From assembly GCA_023415475.1 (NCBI GenBank), contig JAEZKL010000059.1, positions 40,552 to 104,551 on the forward strand: a DNA stretch of 64,000 bases, read 5' to 3'. The translations under genes were made by a program, and so were the position numbers. Source of the stretch: Bacillota bacterium (GTDB taxonomy: Bacteria; Bacillota; Clostridia; Lachnospirales; Lachnospiraceae). Below, piece after piece: positions 1 through 8,848 of this stretch (within the stretch, counting starts at the first letter, position 1; each line of letters starts with the position of its first letter). Below the pieces are notes generated by a model. It was not told the DNA's origin, did not search any database, and saw only the letters and a list, made by a program, of their open reading frames with translations.

Positions 1-143
1 AAAAAAGCCCATGCTTTAATATTATTCTTCATTGTTCTATCCTTCTACCGTTTGTTACGGTCTTGATGTCATAAATCATCTTAATTGTAGGGTAGTGAAT
101 ATATGTGACTTATGACATCCGAACCATTAATATATCTCCCTTA

Positions 144-2378
144 TTATTCTGACAAGTATAAATTAATGCTGGCTACAGTATTATTAGATGCTTGCTCTGC
201 TGTAATATCACCTCTTAGATATCTCTCTGCCTCATCCAGTATCATATCTGCCATTGTCATGTCATTCACCATCGGCTTATCCACTGCACATATGCTTTCA
301 TATAGTAGTTTTCTTCGCTTCTCCGTTGGATATTGAGCTTTAATACCATAACCATCACCCGCTATCCCAATACTGCTGTCTTTATCAACCCGAATCCATT
401 CCTCCATAGCTGCTTGATTGACCGGAAAACCGTCCAGCAAATCATATCTTTGAATATCTGTGGAAAATAATAATTGTACAAATTCCTTAGCTAATTCCTT
501 CTGATTTCCGGCACTGTTAATTCCGACCAGACCGCTTGCTTTAAAGGAATTATTGATCACTCTAAAGGATCCTTCCCATTCTTGAACTACTTCGTCGATT
601 ATGGCATAATCCTCAATTCCACCCACTTCTTCTATATTGGCTTGTATTTTCTTCTGATGCGCATCGAGACATGAGTCTATCCAATATCCCTTAACTGAAC
701 CTTTCGATGAATTCATAAAGTCCAATTCCACATCATCAGAAGCATTCGTGGCCTCTGATATTGCACTAATAGTTTCAAGAAAACCCTGTAAAGCTGCTTC
801 ATCTAATTCATTATCCGTATTGACAAGCTGATTATAGTAGGTCATTAGAAACCATGCCGCAAGCGCCCTGTAATTGCTTGTGTTAAGTACCGGTATCTCT
901 TTATTTTTCCGGGCATAATCCGCAAACTCATCCAGTGAATTTGCAGAATTTACTGCCTCTTTACTTCCATATATGATTGGAAGCTTAATACGAATCGGCA
1001 TAACATACACCTTATCGTCTAAATAATAAGGATTTGTTATATTAGGCAGTAGTTCGCCCGAAGCCTTCATTAGGGTAAAAATGTCTCCCATATCCTCCAG
1101 AACGCCCTTCTCTATGTAGGCTTCGATCGGCATACCATCCAGCACTAATATGTCAGCTCCTCTTCCTGCCAGAAGCTCTGTATTCAGGGCATTAATCTGA
1201 TCCTTTAGCGTAATTGTTTGCTCCGGATCCTTTATTCCGTATGTATACTTCACCCTTTTATTTAAATTAGCAATCCTAAAATTAATACTAACATCCGGAT
1301 GATTTTTTTGAAATATGGTAACCGCCTGACGAATCGTCGGATTATCCTCAATTGAGAATATCGAAAGCTCGATCGGAGGTTCTGAGCTGACAGTTTCATC
1401 ATAGTAAATATGCTTTATTTCGATATCACTATAATCATTAGTAGTTATTATGAAATAGAAGTCCTTCTCTGCTCCTAATAAGAATTTGGTAAGAACACAG
1501 GAAGGCTTACTTAAGCTACACTGGCTTCCGTCGATCAGAGTTTCCCATATGGAGCCCCCCTCCTTATTCAGATGAATTCCATTGACATCACTAACGTAAG
1601 CCGTTCCTTCCTTCGTATCTAATATTCCGGAATCTAATGAAGTAATTTCGATTGGTCTGAGAGCTCCCTCTTCCTTCGTCTCCACATTGTTTGAAATAAG
1701 CTCTTTATCATTTTGATCCGTATAATACAGAGTATTCCCTTCTACACTGAGTACACAGGATCTTCCACAATTAAATTCACTAATTATGGACTGTCCATCC
1801 GAGGAGTATAATTCAACTATTTTCCAAAGGTAAACTGCAGCTATCATGCCATTTTCCAATACCTTTAATACTTTTGGTCGATAGGGAATATTACCCCATT
1901 CTTCATAGGAATCATCAAACCTCTTTAACTCAACCTTTTCATATTCTCCTGTATCAGATAATCGATATAACGCATTATGATATTCAGAAATAGTATCTCC
2001 TAAGAGATACTGCTTCTTGTCTTCTCCATAAAACACATCCCTAATCATAAAATTATTGGCATTGATATTGTTGAATACCTGGAGCGCTTCTGAATCCACC
2101 TTGCTCCAATTCCCATTAATATTCAAATACTTTTCATAAGAGCTATCATTGTATGCATAAAGCTCGATATCCTTTTCGGGCGAAATTGTAATGGATACAA
2201 ACTCAGTAGAAGTTACTCCCGGAGGAAGCGCGATATTCTCTTCTACATATCTTCCCATTGACAAACCACTCTCTATAGCCTTGTCAACCTCAGTTCCTTT
2301 ATTATCCTTGGAACTACAGCCTGTTACTGCTGGTATAAGCAGCAAGATGACTAAGATAACCCACATTACTTTCCTCAT
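144..2378 (-). CDS. Long extracellular solute-binding lipoprotein
   Basis: This is a predicted membrane-anchored substrate-binding lipoprotein of about 744 residues. The signal peptide ends in a lipobox with the lipidated cysteine near residue 21 (AVTGC). The C-terminal half (from about residue 350, 'SIFSIEDNPTIRQAV') resembles family 1 ABC sugar-binding proteins. The first 330 or so residues are beta-rich and do not belong to that family, which makes the protein much longer than the usual 400-450 residues. I chose the ATG at 2378 because GGAGGG precedes it at good spacing; an ATG 15 bases upstream lies inside that ribosome binding site. No permease gene follows within the window. It is divergent from a two-component system, so a sensing role is as plausible as uptake. 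The fold of the N-terminal part is inferred. Confidence 0.85.
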   Translation of the reverse strand: MRKVMWVILVILLLIPAVTGCSSKDNKGTEVDKAIESGLSMGRYVEENIALPPGVTSTEFVSITISPEKDIELYAYNDSSYEKYLNINGNWSKVDSEALQVFNNINANNFMIRDVFYGEDKKQYLLGDTISEYHNALYRLSDTGEYEKVELKRFDDSYEEWGNIPYRPKVLKVLENGMIAAVYLWKIVELYSSDGQSIISEFNCGRSCVLSVEGNTLYYTDQNDKELISNNVETKEEGALRPIEITSLDSGILDTKEGTAYVSDVNGIHLNKEGGSIWETLIDGSQCSLSKPSCVLTKFLLGAEKDFYFIITTNDYSDIEIKHIYYDETVSSEPPIELSIFSIEDNPTIRQAVTIFQKNHPDVSINFRIANLNKRVKYTYGIKDPEQTITLKDQINALNTELLAGRGADILVLDGMPIEAYIEKGVLEDMGDIFTLMKASGELLPNITNPYYLDDKVYVMPIRIKLPIIYGSKEAVNSANSLDEFADYARKNKEIPVLNTSNYRALAAWFLMTYYNQLVNTDNELDEAALQGFLETISAISEATNASDDVELDFMNSSKGSVKGYWIDSCLDAHQKKIQANIEEVGGIEDYAIIDEVVQEWEGSFRVINNSFKASGLVGINSAGNQKELAKEFVQLLFSTDIQRYDLLDGFPVNQAAMEEWIRVDKDSSIGIAGDGYGIKAQYPTEKRRKLLYESICAVDKPMVNDMTMADMILDEAERYLRGDITAEQASNNTVASINLYLSE

Positions 2379-2547
2379 GTTATATCCCTCCATATCCGAT
2401 ATATTTATTCTTTATTGCTTCAAAATAAGCACCTTGTTTCCTGTACCTTTCCTTTATTCTACTATAGGAATATCTAAATATTCTCTAACATAAATTAGGA
2501 ATTTTTGAGATTTATTAGAGATATTCATGCTAATATGTTATAATAAG

Positions 2548-2625
2548 CGTAGTGAGCATATGCAAGCTTGTTTGCGATATGCGATCGGAGCTGGAGATCA
2601 TGAACATGATTTTGTTCATGATATA
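2548..2625 (+). repeat. Two-hairpin structured leader repeat, copy 1
   Basis: This 78-bp element matches 12217-12297. It begins GTAGTGAGCATA, forms a hairpin (GCATAT / ATATGC around GCAAGC / GTTTGC), passes through the shared TATGCGATCGGAG, and ends in a second hairpin (ATCATGAACA / TGTTCATGAT). A TATAAT -10 box at 2539-2544 lies just upstream, so the element could start at or near the transcript's 5' end. It ends about 78 bases before the response-regulator start. I do not recognise the family. It could be a cis-regulatory RNA or a palindromic mobile repeat. The remainder of the intergenic stretch, 2379-2547, is AT-rich and shows no gene. Confidence 0.75.
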
Positions 2626-2703
2626 TAATTGTGGTGGTATGTTAATGATAAGGAGGCATGCTATCGCCCAAATTTAAGGGCATGCATCAGATTGGAGAGT
2701 TTT

Positions 2704-3384
2704 ATGAAGATTTTACTTATTGAAGATGATAAGGATCTGTGTACTGCTCTTAGTGTAACTCTAAAAAAAGAAGGTTTTGATGTAGATATCAGTATGGGTG
2801 GGGGGGATGCGATTTATTATGCATCCTCGGTGTCTTATGATATTATTATATTGGACCGAATGCTTCCTTTATTAGATGGTTTGTCGATCCTGCAAATTCT
2901 TCGTAAAAACAATATTACAACTCCGGTTATCGTAGTAACTGCTATGAGCGGTATTAAAGATAGGATTGACGGATTAGATGCCGGTGCAGATGATTACCTG
3001 ATAAAGCCCTTTGATATAGGAGAGCTTCTGGCAAGAATTCGTGCATTGGTCAGACGCCCCAGAGAATTAAATAATACCCGTACACTCCAATTTTCTAACT
3101 TTACCTTAAATATTGATCTACATACCCTAACTACCGAATATAAAACCGTGACCTTATCCAATAAGGAAACTAAGTTATTGGAATTCCTGATTAAAAATAA
3201 AGGTCAAATCCTTACAAGAGATCAAATAATTGAAAGAGTATGGGGACTGGACACTTTTGTCGAGGACGGCAACTTAGATAATTATATTTATTTTGGGCGC
3301 CGTCGATTAAAAGCTGCCAACTGCAGGGCACAAATTAAGACGATTCATTCTGTGGGCTATCAGCTTATTGAAATCGTAACATAG
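2704..3384 (+). CDS. OmpR-family response regulator
   Basis: This is a DNA-binding response regulator of 226 residues. The receiver domain covers about residues 1-115, with the acidic pair D8/D9, the phospho-acceptor D51 (IIILDRMLP) and the conserved lysine in LIKPFD. A C-terminal OmpR/PhoB winged helix follows (about 130-225, with ETKLLEFL and VWGLDTF). The open frame runs back to 2629, but the start at 2704 follows GGAGAG and begins exactly at the receiver domain. The partner kinase starts ten bases after its stop. The leader carries a structured repeat also found upstream of pepT. Its target is unknown; the divergent lipoprotein gene is a candidate. Confidence 0.95.
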   Translation: MKILLIEDDKDLCTALSVTLKKEGFDVDISMGGGDAIYYASSVSYDIIILDRMLPLLDGLSILQILRKNNITTPVIVVTAMSGIKDRIDGLDAGADDYLIKPFDIGELLARIRALVRRPRELNNTRTLQFSNFTLNIDLHTLTTEYKTVTLSNKETKLLEFLIKNKGQILTRDQIIERVWGLDTFVEDGNLDNYIYFGRRRLKAANCRAQIKTIHSVGYQLIEIVT

Positions 3385-3393
3385 GGGGAAACC

Positions 3394-4680
3394 ATGTATA
3401 GATCCTTACGAAATAAGTTGGTTTTGCTAAATACTGTATCAACCGGATTAATACTCATCATAGTCATGATTATCATTTTAATGGTCGCAGAGAAAAAACT
3501 GGAAGAAAAGTGGTTGGAAACCTTCGCGAATCATGGGGACACAATCATAAATAAGCTTCAACTTGATAATATGGTGAAACATAGCTGGCTTTCCCAGCTA
3601 GAATCAAAAAACAATCTGATCATACATATTGAGGATAATGGTAGTCCTATATCCTTCAAAGGTGTTTTACATTCCCCTACAGACCGTGACCTGTTAATGA
3701 AGCAGCTTACAGCCCTTGCCTTGGAGGAAGGAATTGATATAAGAAGAAATCCAATCTTTCTCAATGAAGCGAAAAGTAGTATTTATACGATAAAAGGTGA
3801 GAAAAACGAAATTTATTATGGACTTGCTGTAATCATACCAACAACTACCGGCTGGAGAAGTCTTTTATTACTTCAATATTTCCCAAATTATTACCCCTCA
3901 ATAATTAATCAAAGAATATTATATTCCCTCCTAAGCTTAGCAGGAATAATTTCTTTATTTCTAGTAAGTCTATGCTTTGTGTCAAAAATGCTAAAGCCTA
4001 TAGAAGAAAGCAATCGTAGACAGACCTCATTTATAGCCGCGGCTTCCCATGAGTTACGTTCTCCTCTGTCTGTAATTATGGCAAATAATGCGGCTATCTC
4101 TAATTCTACATCTGACGCTCAAATGTTTCATAAAGGAATTGATAGCGAATGCAAACGAATGGCTCACTTAATCGATGATATGCTTCTACTAACTAGTATG
4201 GATGCAAAGACCTGGCTGATTAATAAAGAGTCTATAGAAATCGACACCCTATTAGTTGAAACCTACGAAGCTTTCTTACCTTTATTCAGACAGAACGAAC
4301 TAAGTCTCGTTCTTAACCTTCAAGAGGATGAGCTACCTACTATATATGGGGATAAGGACCGCCTAAAGCAAATACTGGCTATACTGTTGGACAATGCATT
4401 ATCCTACACCCCACCGGGAAAAAAGGTTACCTTGCATGGATTTGTATCCAACTGCCACCTTAATATAGAAGTAGAGGATCAGGGTATAGGTATCACTGAT
4501 ATAGATAAAAAGCTCATATTTGACCGCTTTTACCGGGCAGATAAATCTCGAAATGACAAGAAGCATTTTGGACTGGGCCTATGTATTGCAAATGAATTAG
4601 TACAACGCCACGGCGGTAAAATCTCGATACGGGATACCGAAGGCGGCGGTGCCACCTTTGTCATAAGGATACGGGTATAA
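3394..4680 (+). CDS. Membrane sensor histidine kinase
   Basis: This 428-residue kinase is cotranscribed with the response regulator. Its first transmembrane helix lies near residues 9-31 and its second near 170-195, with an extracytoplasmic sensor region of about 140 residues between them that I cannot assign to a family. The H-box (ASHELRSPLS, H219), N-box (LLDNALSY), G1 (DQGIGI) and G2 (FGLGL) are all present, so it should be active. There is almost no room for a HAMP domain between the second helix and the H-box. The start follows AGGGGGAAACC. A terminator follows directly. The signal sensed cannot be read from the sequence. Confidence 0.94.
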   Translation: MYRSLRNKLVLLNTVSTGLILIIVMIIILMVAEKKLEEKWLETFANHGDTIINKLQLDNMVKHSWLSQLESKNNLIIHIEDNGSPISFKGVLHSPTDRDLLMKQLTALALEEGIDIRRNPIFLNEAKSSIYTIKGEKNEIYYGLAVIIPTTTGWRSLLLLQYFPNYYPSIINQRILYSLLSLAGIISLFLVSLCFVSKMLKPIEESNRRQTSFIAAASHELRSPLSVIMANNAAISNSTSDAQMFHKGIDSECKRMAHLIDDMLLLTSMDAKTWLINKESIEIDTLLVETYEAFLPLFRQNELSLVLNLQEDELPTIYGDKDRLKQILAILLDNALSYTPPGKKVTLHGFVSNCHLNIEVEDQGIGITDIDKKLIFDRFYRADKSRNDKKHFGLGLCIANELVQRHGGKISIRDTEGGGATFVIRIRV

Positions 4681-4683
4681 AAT

Positions 4684-4720
4684 AGACCCACTGCAACAAA
4701 CTATGTGGTAGGTCTTTTTT
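4684..4720 (+). terminator. Intrinsic terminator of the two-component operon
   Basis: An AGACC-CAC stem pairs with GTGGT-AGGTCT and is followed directly by a run of T. It sits between the kinase gene and the convergent ABC operon. The T-run is on the plus strand, so it acts mainly on the two-component transcript. Confidence 0.8.
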
Positions 4721-4731
4721 ATATGACGTCT

Positions 4732-5727
4732 CTATTCCCCTTCTTCCTTCTTGCTTTGATAAATATGAGTAATGATTGTCTCCATGGGCATCTCCTTAAT
4801 TGATATATCTGTAAAGGCACATACCTTCGATAGTTCTGCCAGGAAATCCGTGATCGATATCTGATCCTGATCCACGCTGACCGTAATGTTTTGGTCCGAT
4901 TCTCGCGTGATGATCTCTGCTCCCGCAATATTCATTTCTGTTAATGGCTTCCCTAACACCAGCTGGACAATCTTCTTAGCTCCAAGAACCTTCTTCAGGT
5001 TATCGATAGAATCGTCGAATACCTTCTCGCCATGGTTGATGATAATGATCTTTCTTGCAAGCTGCTCCACATCCTCCAGATCATGGGTCGTAAGGATGAA
5101 GGTCGTTCCCCGAGCATTCATCTCACGGATAAATTCTCGGATTCTCTGCTTTGCAATCACATCCAGTCCGATGGTTGGCTCATCCAAGAATACCACCTTC
5201 GGCTGATGCAGCATCGCCATGATGAATTCGCATTTCATTCTCTCTCCAAGGGATAATACTCTGGTCGGCCTCGTCATGTAATCCTCCACTCCAAAAAGCT
5301 TTGACATGATTCCCAACCGCTCATTGTAATCCTGATCGGTAACCCCATAGATGGCTTTGTTCATTCGAAAGCTGTCAATGGGTGGAATATCCCAGATCAA
5401 CTGAGACTTCTGACCGAAGACGGCTCCAATCTGTTGCACATAGGTCTTTCTGTTTTTGGTCGGGTTATACCCCATTACGTCAATATTACCACTGGTGGGA
5501 TATAAGGTTCCCGTTAGCATCTTAATTGTCGTTGACTTGCCGGCTCCATTCGGTCCAAGAATACCGACAATGTCACCCTCTCCAACATCAAAGGAGATAT
5601 CATTGACTGCCATCACCGGTATCTTCTCCCGGTGGAAAAAAGTCTTCACACTCTCTTTGAAGCTGCTACCCCTCTTATAAGTATCATATCTTTTTATCAA
5701 ATGATCTACCTTAATCATTGTTCCCAT
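4732..5727 (-). CDS. ABC-2 exporter ATP-binding protein
   Basis: This is the nucleotide-binding subunit of an ABC-2 type exporter. Walker A (GPNGAGKST, near residue 60), the signature LSLGERMK, Walker B (VVFLDEPTIGLD) and the switch histidine (LTTHDLED) are intact. The sequence resembles the COG4586 ATPases that pair with COG4587 and COG3694 permeases, and those two permeases are encoded immediately upstream in the operon. The stop of the preceding gene overlaps a first ATG at 5730. I prefer the ATG at 5727, which lies 6 bases from GGAGG; the ATG at 5730 would be only 3 bases away. The substrate is unknown. Confidence 0.93.
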   Translation of the reverse strand: MGTMIKVDHLIKRYDTYKRGSSFKESVKTFFHREKIPVMAVNDISFDVGEGDIVGILGPNGAGKSTTIKMLTGTLYPTSGNIDVMGYNPTKNRKTYVQQIGAVFGQKSQLIWDIPPIDSFRMNKAIYGVTDQDYNERLGIMSKLFGVEDYMTRPTRVLSLGERMKCEFIMAMLHQPKVVFLDEPTIGLDVIAKQRIREFIREMNARGTTFILTTHDLEDVEQLARKIIIINHGEKVFDDSIDNLKKVLGAKKIVQLVLGKPLTEMNIAGAEIITRESDQNITVSVDQDQISITDFLAELSKVCAFTDISIKEMPMETIITHIYQSKKEEGE

Positions 5728-5729
5728 CA

Positions 5730-6512
5730 TCAGCCTCCCACCCCTTGGTACAGACGCACCATGGATCGATATAGTAATATTCCCAATGACATGAACAGTA
5801 CACAGGGAAGAATCGCATAGAACATGACATAACCTCCCCGTCCTAGCAGCGCTGCTGCCGGAAAGAAGCCAATCATAGCCACGGGAATAACATAGGAGGA
5901 GACGATTAATACCGTCTTCGGGAAGATACTCTGAGGATATTTTCCAAAGCTTCGCAAACTGTCAAATATCTCCGGGATTCGGGAATTCCCCACCCATTTG
6001 AAGGAGGTTGCCGCCATAATCAGAGATATTCCAAGCATAACCATCATTCCCACCATGAACATCGCAATAAACTGTAACCACATAATCAGAGTAGGTGCTG
6101 TAAGGTTGGTAAGTGAAATGATGAAAATCGTTATTCCTCCGAGCAGAAGTCCGATTCCATCGATGGAAAAGGTCTTTGCCATCAATAAAAACATAGTATC
6201 TACCGGCATTAATAGAACCATCTCAAAATTACCCTCTCTGACAGCGAGCATGGTCGCCCACATAATTCCGTGAAAGGACATATCCGCAATCGCCATTGAT
6301 ATGGTAAATACCGATTGGATTAGCAGTACCTCATAGATAGTCCAGCCTTCAAATCCTGCACCTGCTCCATAGATCAAGATAGTAACCAGAGGAAATAAAA
6401 TATCTCCCAGTAGCATGATTACTGAATTTAGGAAGAAATTCAATCGGTAGGTCGAAGCTGTAGCAAAAGCTACTTTGATGCATTCACGATAAATCAAAAG
6501 ATAACGTTTCAT
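5730..6512 (-). CDS. ABC-2 exporter permease (COG3694-like)
   Basis: This integral membrane protein of 260 residues has about six predicted helices and belongs to the ABC-2 permease group often listed as ABC2_membrane_6. It is the second of two non-identical permeases, so the exporter is probably a heterodimer of membrane subunits with two copies of the ATPase. Its start lies 5 bases after the end of the first permease gene and follows GGGGGCG. Its stop overlaps the first ATG of the ATPase gene, so the three genes are translationally coupled. It is not close to the antibiotic-exporter subfamilies I know well, so I assign no substrate. Confidence 0.88.
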   Translation of the reverse strand: MKRYLLIYRECIKVAFATASTYRLNFFLNSVIMLLGDILFPLVTILIYGAGAGFEGWTIYEVLLIQSVFTISMAIADMSFHGIMWATMLAVREGNFEMVLLMPVDTMFLLMAKTFSIDGIGLLLGGITIFIISLTNLTAPTLIMWLQFIAMFMVGMMVMLGISLIMAATSFKWVGNSRIPEIFDSLRSFGKYPQSIFPKTVLIVSSYVIPVAMIGFFPAAALLGRGGYVMFYAILPCVLFMSLGILLYRSMVRLYQGVGG

Positions 6513-6517
6513 TCACA

Positions 6518-7336
6518 CTACGCCCCCACTCCGCTAAAATGTCGCATAGATGCCCGATTAATCAGTTCGCTTAAGCCAATAATAATAGCCACTGCAATCC
6601 CTTGGAGCCCAACAATCGTCGGAATGCTCATCGTTATCCCTCCCAGCTGAAAGCTACCGGTAAATACCATCGCCAGAACATAGGACATATAAGGAAATGG
6701 TAGGAAGAACAGAAATCGCTGCATCGCTTCGGGGAAAAACACCAGAGGAATATACACCCCGGAGAAAACCCCCGCCAATAAATCAAATACTCTGCGAATT
6801 CCTGAGGACTGTACGAACCAGAAAGCAGTCATACCGAGAATATAATGAACATAGAAGTTCATTAGAAAGGCTAAGGCCACTGACAGCAACGTCCATCCCA
6901 AGTGTTTCGGAACCATATTGACTCCAAAGAGTAACGTAAATATGATATAGCACGGTACAAATTCAAACACAAGTCCAAGAAAACGATGCCCTACCTTCTG
7001 GGAAAAGGCAAAAAACCGGTGATTGATCGGTCGCATGGCGAAGGTAAGGAATTTACCGGTACGGATCAGCATTTGCAGATTCCAGTCAGCAAAATCCATG
7101 GTAAGATAACCAATTAAAGTAGATGCACCAAAATAAGTGACCATCTGAGTCAGGCTCATACCGTTTAATTCAGATTTACCACCATAGGCCGCCGTCCAGA
7201 TAAAGTATTGTACGATAAAGTATACAGGCCCCACAAAAATAGAGACCATAGAATGAGTGCGGTAGGCACTCCATTCCTTATAGGTGACCAGTGCTACCGC
7301 CCTCATGATATTGAAATGATGTCGTATGTAATTCAA
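6518..7336 (-). CDS. ABC-2 exporter permease (COG4587-like), TTG start
   Basis: This 272-residue membrane protein has about six helices and is the first permease of the exporter operon. The best start is a TTG at 7336, because AGGAG lies 6 bases upstream of it; the first in-frame ATG (7306) has no ribosome binding site. A weak start codon could lower the level of this subunit. It follows the serine hydrolase gene at a 17-base gap, which puts all four genes in one likely operon. The family call rests on the pairing with the adjacent permease and ATPase and on the hydropathy pattern. Confidence 0.88.
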   Translation of the reverse strand: MNYIRHHFNIMRAVALVTYKEWSAYRTHSMVSIFVGPVYFIVQYFIWTAAYGGKSELNGMSLTQMVTYFGASTLIGYLTMDFADWNLQMLIRTGKFLTFAMRPINHRFFAFSQKVGHRFLGLVFEFVPCYIIFTLLFGVNMVPKHLGWTLLSVALAFLMNFYVHYILGMTAFWFVQSSGIRRVFDLLAGVFSGVYIPLVFFPEAMQRFLFFLPFPYMSYVLAMVFTGSFQLGGITMSIPTIVGLQGIAVAIIIGLSELINRASMRHFSGVGA

Positions 7337-7353
7337 AACAAACTCCTATCTGC

Positions 7354-8520
7354 TTATATAATTCCTGACCACATGACCGCAGCCGCATTATATAAAGGCT
7401 CCGGACACCAAACATCATTGATGAAGGGGATGAACCAGGCAGCAACCATCTTCTCCGTAGGGTCGATGATCAGACAACATCCGCCTGCACCCTCATGGAA
7501 AAAGCTTCCTTGTGTATAGATACTGGCATCGTTACAGCGCATATCCGGTCCAAGGCCATATTGACGATAAGGTCCTCCCGCATTCCAACAGTAATCCTTG
7601 ACATGGGGCTGCGTATAAAGCGTCGTCATCTTCTCAATAGCTTTTCTTCCGAGAATACGATTTCCGTCAATGTACCCGCCTTGCTGAAGCATGATACCAA
7701 AACGACAGAGATCATACGCTGTCGAATGAAGACCACCACCGGTGCCCGGTATCTTCTCCCACACTGTTCCGGCTTCCTCATCCTTATAGGTTCCGGCTAA
7801 TATTTCATTTACTATCTTTTCCCGACGTTCGTTTTGGATGTTCGTCCGAGCTACCACTTCCTTCTTACGGAAATTAAAACCGGTGTCATGGAGTCCGCAG
7901 GGCTTTACAATATGGTTCATGATGTAATCATCGGCGAATTCACCACTCACTCTTGAGATAATCTCTCCCAGGATTACATAGCCAAAGCTGCAATAAGCCC
8001 ATTCTTCCCCGGGATTCTTACGCATACCGGTATGTAATGCAGCGGCTATCCAGTTATTACCCTTATCCTCCTGTATGAATTCCCAGTGATTAATTTGATA
8101 TTTGTTCTCAAAGCAACCTCCATCCGGATGCATACCGGAGGTATGGGATAATAGATGGGCAACCGTTATTTCATTAAAAGGCTTAAAGGAGAATTCCTCG
8201 ATGATCTCTCCAACCTTCTGATTCACACGAAGCTTTCCATCCTCAACTAATTGCCAAATAGCTACTGCGGTAAACAGCTTTGTAATCGAAGCGATTCTCT
8301 GAATTGTATCCGGCTGCAATTCTCTTGTATCCTCTTCGCGGTAGGACAGCTTTCCGACTGCATTATTCGCAAATACCTTCCCATCCCTCGCCAAACAATA
8401 ATTTGCGGATAATATCTTCTTCTTTTCAATCAAATCCTCAAAAAAGTGAGTCAAGGTCTCCACTCGCTGCGGGTCATACCCTACATCCATTGATGAATAC
8501 TTGGTTTCAAAACCTACCAT
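7354..8520 (-). CDS. Beta-lactamase-fold serine hydrolase
   Basis: This protein of about 388 residues belongs to the class C beta-lactamase / esterase / DD-peptidase superfamily (Pfam Beta-lactamase). The SxxK motif is present as SITK, with a YCS motif (EWAYCSFGY) where YxN is usual, and late glycines near 'FFHEGAGG' where the third motif is expected. There is no signal peptide, so it is probably cytoplasmic. The frame is open to 8607, but GGGAGGAG precedes the ATG at 8520 and nothing precedes the upstream ATG. It heads the ABC-2 exporter operon, which suggests a link to a peptide or ester substrate; that link is inference. The 328-base stretch 8521-8848 holds only the upstream part of this frame and a hairpin. 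Confidence 0.85.
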   Translation of the reverse strand: MVGFETKYSSMDVGYDPQRVETLTHFFEDLIEKKKILSANYCLARDGKVFANNAVGKLSYREEDTRELQPDTIQRIASITKLFTAVAIWQLVEDGKLRVNQKVGEIIEEFSFKPFNEITVAHLLSHTSGMHPDGGCFENKYQINHWEFIQEDKGNNWIAAALHTGMRKNPGEEWAYCSFGYVILGEIISRVSGEFADDYIMNHIVKPCGLHDTGFNFRKKEVVARTNIQNERREKIVNEILAGTYKDEEAGTVWEKIPGTGGGLHSTAYDLCRFGIMLQQGGYIDGNRILGRKAIEKMTTLYTQPHVKDYCWNAGGPYRQYGLGPDMRCNDASIYTQGSFFHEGAGGCCLIIDPTEKMVAAWFIPFINDVWCPEPLYNAAAVMWSGII

Positions 8521-8719
8521 ATACTCCTCCCATCTGCCTCCCATGGCAAAAAATGATTTAAAGTTACGACGATAATCCCGAACAAACATTGATACAAATA
8601 ATTCCATTTGGATATGTTCAATTATTATACAATATAAGGTTGTAAATGTAAATAAATACTAATGATTATTATTTATCAGCCCGAACTGAACATATCCTTA
8701 AATAGCCGCTATAGAAAAG

Positions 8720-8759
8720 CAGGAACGATGGCACGAAATTTCAGGTGTCATCGTTCCTG
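8720..8759. terminator. Strong hairpin, terminator-like on both strands
   Basis: CAGGAACGATG pairs with CATCGTTCCTG around a loop, with T-rich sequence on both sides (TTTTGCTTTTTTT on the plus strand, CTTTTCT on the minus strand). It lies downstream of the MBL lipoprotein gene and upstream of the serine hydrolase operon, and most likely separates those two minus-strand units. Confidence 0.7.
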
Positions 8760-8848
8760 TTTTGCTTTTTTTTAAACATAAGGATGGCAATACCATACCA
8801 GGTTTTGAGGATAACCTTATTTGGCATTGGATGTCTTTTTATTCAGAA

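Noticed and set aside
8521..8607. An N-terminal extension of the serine hydrolase gene
   Set aside because: The upstream ATG has no ribosome binding site, while GGGAGGAG sits just before the ATG at 8520.
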